64,000 bases of DNA from Actinomadura_C alba. GTDB taxonomy: Bacteria; Actinomycetota; Actinomycetes; Streptosporangiales; Streptosporangiaceae. The translations under genes were made by a program, and so were the position numbers. Positions 39,846-48,762 of the stretch are shown in pieces (within the stretch, counting starts at the first letter, position 1; every line of letters starts with the position of its first letter). Location: NCBI RefSeq assembly GCF_039530285.1, contig NZ_BAAAOK010000011.1:248001-312000 (forward strand). Direction: 5' to 3'. Below the pieces are notes generated by a model. The model did not search any database, was not told the DNA's origin, and was given only the letters and a program-made list of their open reading frames with translations.

Positions 39846-40955
39846 GTGTCCGGTGCCCGGCTCGCGCCCCGCCCCGGGGACGCGACGACCCCCATCGAGT
39901 TCGTCGCACATATGCGCAGGCTGCAGCAATGGTCCGGTCTGACCCTCGACGAACTGGAGGCCAGGGCGACGGTACGCGGGGACCGGCTGCCGGCCGGCCG
40001 GCTCGCCGTTCTCCTCGACCATGACATCGTTCCCCCCAGGGAAATGGCCGTGGCGTTCGTACGCGCATGCGGCTGCACCCCCGCGGTACAGCGGGAATGG
40101 ACGCGGGTCCACGAGCGTGTCACCGCCATGCCGTCTCCGAACGCGCCGGTCACGACCGTCACCGAACCCCGTTCCGACCAGCCGCCCGGAGCCGGTCCGG
40201 GAGACGGAACGCCCACGTCGGAGGGCTCGCCCGCCCCGGCCGACCACGGTCCGCGGCACAGCCGGGCGCACCGCCGTCATCCGGTCTCACTGCTGGTCAT
40301 GGCGCCCGTGCTGATCACTTTCGCGATCGTGGGGATCTCCCTGTGGCCGGGCGGCACCCCCGCCGTCGAGCCCGGCGCCACGCCCGCGCGCGCCAACACG
40401 GGGGCCGAGTCGACCGCACCGGGCGAGCCGGCCACGCCGGGCCGGACGACCGCACCGGGCGCGACCATCTCGACGTCCTCCCGTGGACTGCCCGTGGGTG
40501 GCTGGTACACCGTCCATCCGACGCCCGGCGGCTGCCTCTCGGTCCTGCCCGACAACGACTTCCGGCCGACGCTCGCGACCGACGCCTGCATCGCGGACGA
40601 CACCATGCAGCGATTTCGGTTCGAGTCCGGCGAGGGCGGCGTATACACGATCAAGGGCTCGACCATGGACGACGACATCTGGTGCGCCACCGTGGATTCG
40701 CGGTCCGAGGGCGCGCTGATCCATCTGACGTCGTGCGATCCGAACTCCTCGCTGCAACGGTTCACCGTGACGTCGGCCGGCGCGTCGCCGCAGAGGGGCC
40801 CGCTGTTCCGGATGCGCCCGCAGGGCGATGACGGCATGTGCGTCGGGCTCGGCACGCGCGTCGCAGGCACTGCCCAGGCCATGCAGATCGGCTGCGAGCG
40901 GACCGGCATTCTGGAGTACACCCTGTCGCCGGTGGCGTCCCCCACCGGGAGCTGA
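39846..40955 (+). CDS. Membrane-spanning HTH protein with extracellular beta-trefoil-like domain
   Basis: 369 residues from GTG 39846, chosen for GAGGGG six bases upstream; an ATG at 39804 is in frame. Residues about 15-90 form an XRE-like helical domain (FVAHMRRLQQWSGLTLDELE), then a Pro-rich linker, one membrane helix (147-167, VSLLVMAPVLITFAIVGISL), and a Thr/Pro stalk. The exterior part (about 220-360) has three Cys-containing repeats with QRF motifs, like a ricin-type trefoil. It may sense carbohydrate or wall fragments; that is inference. Confidence 0.75.
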   Translation: MSGARLAPRPGDATTPIEFVAHMRRLQQWSGLTLDELEARATVRGDRLPAGRLAVLLDHDIVPPREMAVAFVRACGCTPAVQREWTRVHERVTAMPSPNAPVTTVTEPRSDQPPGAGPGDGTPTSEGSPAPADHGPRHSRAHRRHPVSLLVMAPVLITFAIVGISLWPGGTPAVEPGATPARANTGAESTAPGEPATPGRTTAPGATISTSSRGLPVGGWYTVHPTPGGCLSVLPDNDFRPTLATDACIADDTMQRFRFESGEGGVYTIKGSTMDDDIWCATVDSRSEGALIHLTSCDPNSSLQRFTVTSAGASPQRGPLFRMRPQGDDGMCVGLGTRVAGTAQAMQIGCERTGILEYTLSPVASPTGS

Positions 40956-40958
40956 CCG

Positions 40959-43900
40959 TCAGGCGGGCTCCGGCTCACGGATGCGCTGACTGATCACGTG
41001 TGTCACACCGTCACCTCGCATGCTCACCCCGTACAGGGCGTCGGCACCCTCCATGGTGCGCTTCTGGTGGGTGATGATGATCAACTGCGATGACTCGCGC
41101 AGCTCTTCGAGGATCGTCAGCAGCCGCTGGGTGTTCGTGTCGTCCAGCGCCGCCTCGACCTCGTCGAGGACGTAGAACGGTGACGGCCGGGCGCGGAAGA
41201 TGGCCACCAGGATGGCGATCGCGACCAGCGACCGCTCACCGCCGGACAGCAGCGACAGCCGCTTGACCTTCTTGCCGGGCGGCCGGGCCTCGACCTCGAC
41301 ACCGGTGGTCAGCATGTCCTCGGGCTGGGTCAGCGACAAGCGGCCCTCACCGCCGGGGAACAGCCGGGAGAAGATCCGCTCGAATTCGCGTGCGGTGTCC
41401 GCGAAGGCCGCGGCGAACACCTGCTCGACCCGCTCGTCCACCTCCTTGACCACCGTCAGCAGATCCCGGCGGGTCTTCTTGAGGTCCTCGAGCTGAGAGG
41501 TGAGGAACGCGTGGCGCTCCTCCAGCGCGGCGAACTCCTCCAGCGCCAGCGGATTGACCTTGCCCAGCGTGGTCAGCTGCCGCTCGGCGGCCTTGGCCCG
41601 CTTCTCCTGTACGGCACGGTCGTACGGCTGCGGGACGGCGTCCTCGCCCGCGTCGGGCGGGGGCGGCACCGGCTGGTCCGGCCCGTACTCGGCGATGAGG
41701 GAGGCGGCCTCGACGCCGTACTCCTCCAGGGCCCGCGTCTCCATCTGCTCCAGTCGCAGCCGCTGCTCGGCCCTGGCGACCTCGCTGCCGTGCACCACGT
41801 TGACGAGCTTCTCCAGCTGTGCGGACAGCTCGCGCACCTGGTTGCGTACGATCTTGAGCTCGGCCTCGCGGCTCTCGCGCCCCCGCTCCGCGGTCTCGCG
41901 CTCGGCGACGGCGTCGCCGAGCGACACCTCGATCCGCTCCAGGGCCACCCGGGCGCCCTGCTCGACCGCCTTGGCGACCCGCGCCTGCCGGGCTCGGCGT
42001 TCACGGAGCGCCGCCGCCCGGGCCCGTTCCTCCCGCTCCCGGCGTGCCCCGCGTTCCAGCGCGTCGGCGCGGCCGGTGATCGCCTTCACCCGTTCCTCGG
42101 CCGTACGGACCGACAGGCGGGCCTCCATCTCGGCCGAGCGCAGTTCCTGGCAGCGCTCCGCGAGGTCGTCGCGCCGGCTCAGATCAGGTTCCACGTCGAG
42201 GTCCTCTTGGGCCTCGGCGATCTCGAGCCGCTCCTGCAGCTCGGCGATGCCCTGATCGTCGCGTTCGCGGGCCTCCTCGGCCGCCGAGACGGCCTTGGCG
42301 AGGCGTTCGACCTCCTGGCGGGCCGCGTGCTCGGCCGCTTGGAGGCGGGCGAGATGCTTGGCCTCCTGCGCCGCCTTGGCGTCGACCTCGCGCAGCCGGA
42401 CGCGCACCCGGTCGAGTGCCGACTGTGCCTCGCCGGCAGTGGCCTGCGCCTGGTTGACGGACGCCCTGGCCGCGTCGAGCGCGGTCTGGGCGCGCTGTTC
42501 GGCGGCGGCGGCCTGCTCGAGCCCCAGCGCGCTGCGCTCGGCCTCGCGGCCCGCGGCGGCGAGCGCCTCGACGGCCTCGTCGAGCGCGGCCCGCATCTGC
42601 AACGGCCCGTGCGCGGCTCCCGCGGCCCCGCCCTGCGCCCAGTGCGCCCCGAGCAGATCGCCGTCACGAGTGACCGCCCGCAGCTCCGGCCGCGCGTCGA
42701 CCAGAGCCCTCGCGGCAGGCAGGTCGTCGACCACGACCACACCGTCGAGCAGATGCTCGATGGCGGCCCGTACGGAATCCGGCGCCGTGATCAGATCTCG
42801 GGCGTGGCGCGCATCACCGGGCAACGGCGCCCGTGCGACGCCGGGAGCGGGCCCGTCACCGACGACCACCCCCGCCCGGCCGGAGTCCTTGTCACGGAGC
42901 AGCGTCAGAGCGGCCTGCGCCGTGTCCAGTGACGCGACGGCGACCGCCTCGGCGGCGGCGCCGAGCGCGGCCGCGACGGCCACCTCTGCTCCCGGCTCCA
43001 CGGCCAGCAATGCGGCGACCGTGCCGAGCACACCGTCGAGGTCGGAGGCCAGCAGTGCCTCGCCGCCGGCGGCGGCGTTGCCGAGGGTCAGCTCCAGGGC
43101 CTCGATCCGGGCGCGCAGCGCGGCGACCGCCCGCTGCGCCCGCTGATCCGCCTCACGGGCGGCGGCGACTCCGGCCCTGGCGTCCCGCACCGCCTGTTCC
43201 GGGCCGGCGACCGCGGCGCGGGTCTCCTCCACCGCGCTCTTGGCCTCGGCGAGCGCCGACTGGGCACGCTCGTGGTCCGCGGCCAGTTCCGGATCCTCGT
43301 CGGCCAGGGCGTCCTGGGCCTCGTACTCCGCCTGTGCCGTCTCGGCCCGGCCCTCGGCCTCGGCCCGGGCGGCGGCCAGCCGGCCGATCTCGGCCTCGGC
43401 CGCCTGCGTCTTGCTGCGCAGGGCGTCGACGCGGCCGCGGAGCCTGGCCAGCCCCTCGCGGCGGTCGGCGGCGGCGCGGGTGGCCTCGTGCAGCCTGCGC
43501 TCCTCGTCCTTCAGCAGGAGCTCGGCCTCGGTGCGCTCGCGAACGGCCTCGCCGAGGCCGTCCTCGGCCTCGTCGAGTCGGCCGCGCAGCCATTCCTCCT
43601 GCTCGCGCACCTCTGCGGCCTCGCGCTCCATGTCCTCGGGGTCCCGGCCGCGCCGCTCCTCGTCACCGCTCTCGACGGCGTGCCGGTGCCGCGCCGAGGC
43701 GAGATCGGCGACCCCCCGCAGCCGCTCCTTGAGTGAGGAGAGCTGGAACCACGTGTCCTGCACCTGGACCAGCCGGGGAGCCTCGGCCTGTGCCTCGGCC
43801 TCCAGCTCGGTCTCGCGGTCCTGTGCCCCGGCCAGCGCCTGCTCGACCGAGCGGCGCCGTTCCCGCACCGCCGCCTCGTCGGCCGCCTCGGCCTCGAGCC

Positions 43901-44618
43901 TGGTCCGCAGGGTGAGCAGATCGTCGGCGAGCAGGCGCAGCCGCGCGTCGCGCAGGTCGGCCTGGATGACGGCCGCCCTGCGGGCGATCTCGGCCTGCCT
44001 GCCAAGGGGCTTGAGCTGGCGGCGCAGCTCACCGTTGAGGTCCTGCACGCGGGTCAGGTTGGCCTGCATGGCGTCGAGCTTGCGCAGGGCCTTCTCCTTG
44101 CGCTTGCGGTGCTTGAGAACGCCCGCGGCCTCCTCGATCACCGCGCGCCGCCCCTCGGCGCCCGAGTGCAGCACGGCGTCGAGCTGGCCCTGCCCGATGA
44201 TGACGTGCATCTCCCGGCCGATACCCGAGTCCGACAGCAGTTCCTGGACATCGAGCAGCCGGCACGGATCGCCGTTGATGGAGTACTCGCTCTGACCGGA
44301 CCGGAACATCAGCCGGCTGATCGTCACCTCGGTGTAGTCGATCGGCAGCGCGCCGTCGGAGTTGTCGATGGTCAGCACGACCTCGGCACGGCCCAGGGGC
44401 GGCCGGCTCGCGGTGCCGGCGAAGATGACGTCCTCCATCTTGCCGCCGCGCAGCGACTTGGCCCCCTGCTCACCCATGACCCAGGCGAGAGCGTCGACGA
44501 CATTGGACTTACCGGAACCGTTCGGCCCGACCACGCAGGTGATGCCCGGCTCGAAGCGGAGGCTGGTCGAGGAGGCGAAGGACTTGAAGCCGCGCAGCGT
44601 CAGGCTCTTCAGATACAC
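40959..44618 (-). CDS. smc: Chromosome segregation protein SMC
   Basis: 1219 residues. Walker A GPNGSGKSNVVDALAWVMGE at 31-50; long coiled-coil arms; hinge domain around 510-650 (DLDGVLGTVAALLAVEPGAE, LLGAHWAQGGA); C-terminal ABC signature SLLSGGERSLVAIAILVAIF and Walker B FYVLDEVEAALDD. Forms a condensin with ScpA/ScpB. GTG start 44618. In mycobacteria smc and ftsY are neighbours; here 6 kb of accessory genes separate them. Confidence 0.98.
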   Translation of the reverse strand: MYLKSLTLRGFKSFASSTSLRFEPGITCVVGPNGSGKSNVVDALAWVMGEQGAKSLRGGKMEDVIFAGTASRPPLGRAEVVLTIDNSDGALPIDYTEVTISRLMFRSGQSEYSINGDPCRLLDVQELLSDSGIGREMHVIIGQGQLDAVLHSGAEGRRAVIEEAAGVLKHRKRKEKALRKLDAMQANLTRVQDLNGELRRQLKPLGRQAEIARRAAVIQADLRDARLRLLADDLLTLRTRLEAEAADEAAVRERRRSVEQALAGAQDRETELEAEAQAEAPRLVQVQDTWFQLSSLKERLRGVADLASARHRHAVESGDEERRGRDPEDMEREAAEVREQEEWLRGRLDEAEDGLGEAVRERTEAELLLKDEERRLHEATRAAADRREGLARLRGRVDALRSKTQAAEAEIGRLAAARAEAEGRAETAQAEYEAQDALADEDPELAADHERAQSALAEAKSAVEETRAAVAGPEQAVRDARAGVAAAREADQRAQRAVAALRARIEALELTLGNAAAGGEALLASDLDGVLGTVAALLAVEPGAEVAVAAALGAAAEAVAVASLDTAQAALTLLRDKDSGRAGVVVGDGPAPGVARAPLPGDARHARDLITAPDSVRAAIEHLLDGVVVVDDLPAARALVDARPELRAVTRDGDLLGAHWAQGGAAGAAHGPLQMRAALDEAVEALAAAGREAERSALGLEQAAAAEQRAQTALDAARASVNQAQATAGEAQSALDRVRVRLREVDAKAAQEAKHLARLQAAEHAARQEVERLAKAVSAAEEARERDDQGIAELQERLEIAEAQEDLDVEPDLSRRDDLAERCQELRSAEMEARLSVRTAEERVKAITGRADALERGARREREERARAAALRERRARQARVAKAVEQGARVALERIEVSLGDAVAERETAERGRESREAELKIVRNQVRELSAQLEKLVNVVHGSEVARAEQRLRLEQMETRALEEYGVEAASLIAEYGPDQPVPPPPDAGEDAVPQPYDRAVQEKRAKAAERQLTTLGKVNPLALEEFAALEERHAFLTSQLEDLKKTRRDLLTVVKEVDERVEQVFAAAFADTAREFERIFSRLFPGGEGRLSLTQPEDMLTTGVEVEARPPGKKVKRLSLLSGGERSLVAIAILVAIFRARPSPFYVLDEVEAALDDTNTQRLLTILEELRESSQLIIITHQKRTMEGADALYGVSMRGDGVTHVISQRIREPEPA

Positions 44619-44938
44619 GCACGCGCTCCCCTGTCAATCCCTCAGGGGCCGGCCCCCTGATCAGTCGAACGATACCGGTCGGCAGTCAGCACATCCGGTA
44701 TCAAGGACCTTTGCCTGCCAATCTGGCATGATCATCGGGCATGCGGCATCTGAAATCACCGGCGGGATTTCAGCAGGCTGCCACGACAGCGCCTTCCGCC
44801 GCCGGATGCTGCCCCGGCAAATCCCGTTCCTCGGCCGGCACGTCTCATGACGGCCCTATCGCCGGTCATCCAATGGTGAAGACTCCACTGCCATCTGCTC
44901 GTGGATTGCCGCAGCCGTGACAAATCCGGACAAAACAG
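44619..44938. other. Intergenic region upstream of smc
   Basis: 320 bases without a supported gene. It holds a CAGGGG/CCCCTG inverted repeat just before smc (about 44642-44660) and an 8-bp inverted repeat CTGAAATC/GATTTCAG (about 44749-44773). These may belong to the smc promoter or leader. No conserved RNA is recognised. Confidence 0.5.
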
Positions 44939-44964
44939 AAGGGACGTCGTTATCGACGTCCCTT
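44939..44964 (-). terminator. Intrinsic terminator before smc
   Basis: Perfect 11-bp stem AAGGGACGTCG / CGACGTCCCTT with a 4-nt loop. On the minus strand it is followed by a T-rich stretch (CTGTTTTGT), one of the few T-tailed hairpins in the window. It lies 20 bases after the small coiled-coil gene. Confidence 0.85.
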
Positions 44965-44983
44965 TCGGTCTCGGCGCAGACGA

Positions 44984-45178
44984 TCAGGTCAGCGCCGGTT
45001 CACGATCCTTGGCCCTCAGTGTCAGGACATCGTCCTGGTCCACTGACAGCGCATCGTTCTCCGCCTGAAGCCGTACCAGCTCGGCTTCCAGATCCCGAAC
45101 ACGCCGCTGCAGACGCCGCATCTCCGCGACCATCCGGGGGTCGGGACCGCCGACGTGGCCGAGTATAGCCTTCGCCAT
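44984..45178 (-). CDS. Small conserved actinobacterial coiled-coil protein (64 aa)
   Basis: 64 residues: MAKAILGHVGGPDPRMVAEM, then a coiled coil RRLQRRVRDLEAELVRLQAE and a short tail ending REPALT. The same pattern (MAKALLGYVGG...EPALT) is known from Streptomyces proteins encoded near smc; function unknown. ATG 45178 is preferred over longer upstream frames because it matches that conserved start. A T-tailed terminator follows. Confidence 0.85.
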   Translation of the reverse strand: MAKAILGHVGGPDPRMVAEMRRLQRRVRDLEAELVRLQAENDALSVDQDDVLTLRAKDREPALT

Positions 45179-45356
45179 GATTAAGGGTCCTCCACGCTGA
45201 GTGACCAGCAGGGATCGCGCACAAAGAGCCACATGAGCCGATGCGCGTATCATCTAGAGTCGCACCGGCCGGAGTGTCGGTCAAGACGGACATCACAGGC
45301 CGGTAACAACCTGTCCCCATGAGTTTAGCAGGTACAAACCGGAATGCCCTACCCGA

Positions 45357-45638
45357 TCATCGCTCCACGAAACCGGACAGGCCGCCACGGGGCTGGGCCC
45401 ACCGTTCAGTGACTCCGGTCACGCTTCCGGGTGTTTCTCGGCCTCGCAACAGCTCGAGCAGCCGTTCACAGTCCGTCCGCGAGCCCTCGGCGACGACCTC
45501 GACCCGGCCGTCCGCGAGGTTGGTCGCGGACCCGACGAGCCCGAGCTCCAGCGCCCGCGCACGGACCCACCAGCGGAATCCCACACCCTGCACGGCGCCC
45601 CGCGCCCAGGCGGTCAGCCGGACCTCCTCGTTCCCCAC
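45357..45638 (-). CDS. acyP: Acylphosphatase
   Basis: 93 residues. Catalytic loop GAVQGVGFRWWVRARALELG includes the phosphate-binding Arg; GSATNLADGRVEVVAEG includes the catalytic Asn. It hydrolyses acyl phosphates such as carbamoyl phosphate. GTG 45638 has GGGG close upstream; longer frames extend into low-quality sequence. Position between smc and fpg matches Mycobacterium and Streptomyces. Confidence 0.93.
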   Translation of the reverse strand: MGNEEVRLTAWARGAVQGVGFRWWVRARALELGLVGSATNLADGRVEVVAEGSRTDCERLLELLRGRETPGSVTGVTERWAQPRGGLSGFVER

Positions 45639-45711
45639 GAGCCCCGATCGTACGACCAGCCCACCCGGACCCACCCCGAGGGGGGCGCGGAGCCCGAGCG
45701 GAGCGAGGCAA

Positions 45712-46629
45712 TCAGACACGCGCGCGCCGTGGCCAGGGTTGGCAGCGGGGGCAGCTGAAGGATGAGCGGTTCATGAAGGCGTCGCGGCGGATGGGCGTGC
45801 CGCAGCGGTCGCACGGCCGGTCGCCCCGGCCGTAGACGTGCAGGGAACGGTCGAAGTAGCCGCTGTCGCCGTTGACGTCCACGTACAGGCTGTCGAACGA
45901 CGTGCCGCCCGCGGCGAGGGCGGCACCCATGACCTCGCGTACCCCCAACAGCACCCGGGTGACCTCGGCCCGGGTGAGCGTCTCGGTCGGGCGGGCCCAG
46001 TGCAGCCGAGCCCGCCACAGCGCCTCGTCGGCGTAGATGTTGCCGACCCCACTGATCAACGATTGGTCGAGCAACGCGCGTTTGATCCCGGTCCGCCGCC
46101 GCCGCAACGCGCGGTAGAACGCCTCGTCGTCGAACGCCTGCTCCAGCGGGTCGCGCGCGATGTGCAGGATGGGCTCGGGGACGCGCGCGAACGCCCCGGG
46201 CGCCGTTGCGGCGAAGGCGTCGGGGACGAGGTTCGTCACCATGAGGTGGCCGAAGGTGCGCTGGTCGACGAAGCGCAGATCGAGGCCGCCGTCGGTGAAG
46301 GTCATCCGAACCCGAAGGTGCTTCTCGAAGGGGCTGTCCGGCTTGCCCACCAGCAACTGCCCGCTCATGCCGAGGTGCGCGAGCAACGCCTCGGCCGGGA
46401 GTTCGTCGGCGTGCGCGTCCGGATCACCGACGGGCAACCACAGGTACTTGCCGCGGCGTTCGGCGCCCAGCACCTTACGGCCGGCCAGCCGGGCGGCGAA
46501 GTCGTCGGGGCCGGTGATGTGCCGCCGGACGGCGCGGGGATGCAGGACCGTGACCGACGCGATCGTGCGGCCGGACACCCAGCCGTCCACACCGCGGCGG
46601 ACGACCTCGACCTCGGGCAGCTCAGGCAC
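45712..46629 (-). CDS. mutM: Formamidopyrimidine-DNA glycosylase
   Basis: 305 residues. N-terminal catalytic PELPEVEVVRRG (Pro nucleophile after Met removal), Lys in RRGKYLWLPVG, the H2TH region QSLISGVGNIYADEALW, and a C-terminal zinc finger C-x2-C-x16-C-x2-C (about 269-292). It removes 8-oxoguanine. The start overlaps the DUF1737 gene end by eight bases. Confidence 0.97.
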   Translation of the reverse strand: MPELPEVEVVRRGVDGWVSGRTIASVTVLHPRAVRRHITGPDDFAARLAGRKVLGAERRGKYLWLPVGDPDAHADELPAEALLAHLGMSGQLLVGKPDSPFEKHLRVRMTFTDGGLDLRFVDQRTFGHLMVTNLVPDAFAATAPGAFARVPEPILHIARDPLEQAFDDEAFYRALRRRRTGIKRALLDQSLISGVGNIYADEALWRARLHWARPTETLTRAEVTRVLLGVREVMGAALAAGGTSFDSLYVDVNGDSGYFDRSLHVYGRGDRPCDRCGTPIRRDAFMNRSSFSCPRCQPWPRRARV

Positions 46630-46825
46630 CGGCCGTCCCCGGCAGGACCAGCGCCTGGGCCACGATCACTCGGCCCCCGTCGCCGGTCAGGGCGGGTGAG
46701 CCGTACAGCTCGTACCCCTCTTCGAGGAGAGCGCTGACGCGCGCACAGAACCCGGCGTCGTCCGGTCCGGTGATCAGCCGATACCGCAAGGGGGCTTGTT
46801 CGGCCAATGGGGCTTGTCCGGTCAT
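46622..46825 (-). CDS. DUF1737 small protein
   Basis: 67 residues. Contains YRLITGPDDAGFCARVSALL and EEGYELYGSPAL, the DUF1737 pattern, a small domain of unknown function. ATG 46825; 19 bases after rnc stop and overlapping mutM, so it is in the rpmF-rnc-mutM operon. A longer overlapping frame upstream is an artefact. Confidence 0.85.
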   Translation of the reverse strand: MTGQAPLAEQAPLRYRLITGPDDAGFCARVSALLEEGYELYGSPALTGDGGRVIVAQALVLPGTAGA

Positions 46826-46844
46826 ATGTGCAGCGTAGTGAGGA

Positions 46845-47588
46845 TCAGCCCTCGGTCGCGGCCCCGTCCGCCTCACGGGCGGTGGCACGGGCCCGGATCT
46901 CGGTCCAGGCCGCCTCGGCGGCGTGCTGCTCGGCCTCTTTCTTGCTGTGCCCCTCGCCGTTGCCGTACACCTTGCCGCCGACCCGCACCGACGCGCGGAA
47001 CGTCTTCTGGTGGTCGGGGCCGCTCTCGACGACGTGGTACTCGGGCACTCCGAGCTCCTCGACCGCGGTGAGCTCCTGTAGCGAGGTCTTCCAGTCCAGG
47101 CCGGCACCGAGACTCGCGGACCGGTCGATCAGCGCGTCGAAGAGCCGGTGCACGAGGTCGGACGCCTCGACGAGGCCCTGGTCGAGGTAGACCGCGCCGA
47201 TGAGCGCCTCGAGGGTGTCGGCCAGGATCGACGACTTGTCCCGGCCGCCGGTGCCCTCTTCGCCCCGGCCGAGCCGGATATGGGCGCCGACGCCGAGCCC
47301 TCGGGCCACGCCGGCGAGTGCCCGCATGTTGACAACCGCCGCGCGGAGCTTCGCCAGCTGCCCCTCGGGCAGGTCGGGATGACCGCGGAACAGGGTGTCG
47401 GTGACCACCAGGCCGAGCACCGAGTCGCCGAGGAACTCCAGCCGCTCGTTGGTGGGCAGGCCGCCGTTCTCATAGGCGAACGAGCGGTGCGTCAGCGCCC
47501 GCTCCAGCAGCGCATCGTCCAGCTTGACGCCGAGGGCGCGCTCAAGGTCGGCGCGATCCGGCGCAGGGTCGGGAGTCTTAGCACTCAC
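46845..47588 (-). CDS. rnc: Ribonuclease III
   Basis: 247 residues. Catalytic signature NERLEFLGDSVLGLVVTDTL, second acidic site DTLEALIGAVYLD, and a C-terminal double-stranded RNA binding domain (DWKTSLQELTAVEELGVPEY to HSKKEAEQHAAEAAW). It processes rRNA and mRNA duplexes. GTG 47588 follows GAGGAGGA closely. A long inverted repeat lies in the leader between rpmF and rnc, a possible self-cleavage site. In Streptomyces this gene is absB, a global antibiotic regulator. Confidence 0.97.
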   Translation of the reverse strand: MSAKTPDPAPDRADLERALGVKLDDALLERALTHRSFAYENGGLPTNERLEFLGDSVLGLVVTDTLFRGHPDLPEGQLAKLRAAVVNMRALAGVARGLGVGAHIRLGRGEEGTGGRDKSSILADTLEALIGAVYLDQGLVEASDLVHRLFDALIDRSASLGAGLDWKTSLQELTAVEELGVPEYHVVESGPDHQKTFRASVRVGGKVYGNGEGHSKKEAEQHAAEAAWTEIRARATAREADGAATEG

Positions 47589-47820
47589 ACGTCCTCCTCG
47601 TAGCTCCACACGTCATCGTGCGTCCGTCGCTACGGCGAGTGACATGCCCGGTGACCCGACGCGTCACACGGGCCGGGGATTCCTCGAAGACGAGGTGTGC
47701 GCCGGTGAGTCGATCCCCCGGCGTACACCACGGCCTCGGGCGCTCCCCGGCCACTCGCCCGACTCCACACGTGGACCGGGGCGGCCGCGTCCGACGCGGC
47801 AGGCCCAGCCGAAATGGAAA

Positions 47821-47884
47821 GGATTGCATGATCACGCGGCATCCGGAGCACGAGCGGCCCCCGTAGTACGTGATCATGCAATCC
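47821..47884 (-). repeat. Long inverted repeat between rpmF and rnc (possible RNase III site)
   Basis: Perfect 16-bp arms (47821-47836 and 47869-47884; GGATTGCATGATCACG and complement) with a 32-nt spacer; a third diverged copy follows at about 47893-47912. The RNA read from rpmF towards rnc would form a hairpin 40-105 bases after rpmF and 230 bases before rnc. The rest of the 337-base gap (47589-47925) shows no gene. Confidence 0.7.
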
Positions 47885-47925
47885 GGCCCCGCCCGGACAT
47901 GATCTTGCGATCCCCGGGCCGGGGG

Positions 47926-48102
47926 TCAGGCCGGCGTGATTACCTGCCGCCGGTCGTAGGTACCGCAGGTCGGGCACGCGGTGTGCGGCAGCTTCGGGTC
48001 ACGGCACTGCGGGCACTCGACAAGGGTCGGCGCCGAGGTCTTCCACTGCGAACGCCGGTGCCGCGTGTTGCTGCGCGACTTCTTCCGCTTCGGGACGGCC
48101 AC
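47926..48102 (-). CDS. rpmF: 50S ribosomal protein L32
   Basis: 58 residues. Begins AVPKRKKSRSNTRHRRSQWK and has two zinc-ribbon pairs, CPQC and CPTC, so it is the zinc-binding form. GTG 48102 follows the DUF177 stop by one base, the usual DUF177-rpmF pairing. It is too short to be found by length but is fully recognisable. Confidence 0.97.
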   Translation of the reverse strand: MAVPKRKKSRSNTRHRRSQWKTSAPTLVECPQCRDPKLPHTACPTCGTYDRRQVITPA

Positions 48103-48103
48103 C

Positions 48104-48697
48104 TCAGCCCTCCTGGCTTTCTTCTCGTTGGTCTTTTAGGTCTTTCAGCGCCGCCCACCTGGGGTCGACGGCGTCGTGATGGTGACCGGGCTCGGCGTCG
48201 TCCAGCCGGACGCCGCACTCGGAGCACAGGCCGGGACAGTCGTCCCGGCAGAGCGGGGACAGCGGCAGTGCCAGCACCACCGCGTCCCGCAGCACCGGCT
48301 CGAGATCGATGAAATCTCCCTCGAGACGGAGCTCGTCCTCTCCGGCCGCGTGTTCGACGCTGCCGAAGCGGTTGTCGGGGTAGACGAAGAGCTCCTGGAA
48401 CTCCACCTCGAAGACCGAGGCGAGCGGATCCAGGCAGCGCGAGCACTCCCCGACGAGAGGTACCCGCGTGGTGCCGGTGACGAGCACCCCCTCCATCACC
48501 GCCTCGAGCCGAAGATCCAGCTCGAGTTCGGCGTCCTTCGGGACGCCGACCATCTCGACGCCGAGACTCCCCGGAGCCGGCACGGTCAGGCTCTCTTCGC
48601 GCATCGATCCCGGTCGGCGGCCCAGGGCTCGGGTGTCGAGCACGAGTGGATCGCGGGGATCAAGGCGAGACAGAGGTCTCCTGCTTTCGTGGGGCAT
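48104..48697 (-). CDS. DUF177 (YceD) family protein
   Basis: 197 residues. Two CxxC-type pairs (GECSRCLDP and the CRDDCPGLCSECG segment) and PLVLDTRALGRRPGSM at the start match the DUF177/YceD family, linked to 23S rRNA accumulation in plants and bacteria. Always upstream of rpmF. ATG 48697. Confidence 0.94.
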   Translation of the reverse strand: MPHESRRPLSRLDPRDPLVLDTRALGRRPGSMREESLTVPAPGSLGVEMVGVPKDAELELDLRLEAVMEGVLVTGTTRVPLVGECSRCLDPLASVFEVEFQELFVYPDNRFGSVEHAAGEDELRLEGDFIDLEPVLRDAVVLALPLSPLCRDDCPGLCSECGVRLDDAEPGHHHDAVDPRWAALKDLKDQREESQEG

Positions 48698-48762
48698 GGG
48701 GAATCCGTGGCCGACGACATGGCCGAAGACCCAGGATAGCGAACAGATCCGGTGGACCCAAC

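Noticed and set aside
47578..47877. Minus-strand frame between rpmF and rnc
   Set aside because: It includes one arm of the inverted repeat, has no ribosome binding site and overlaps the rnc start.
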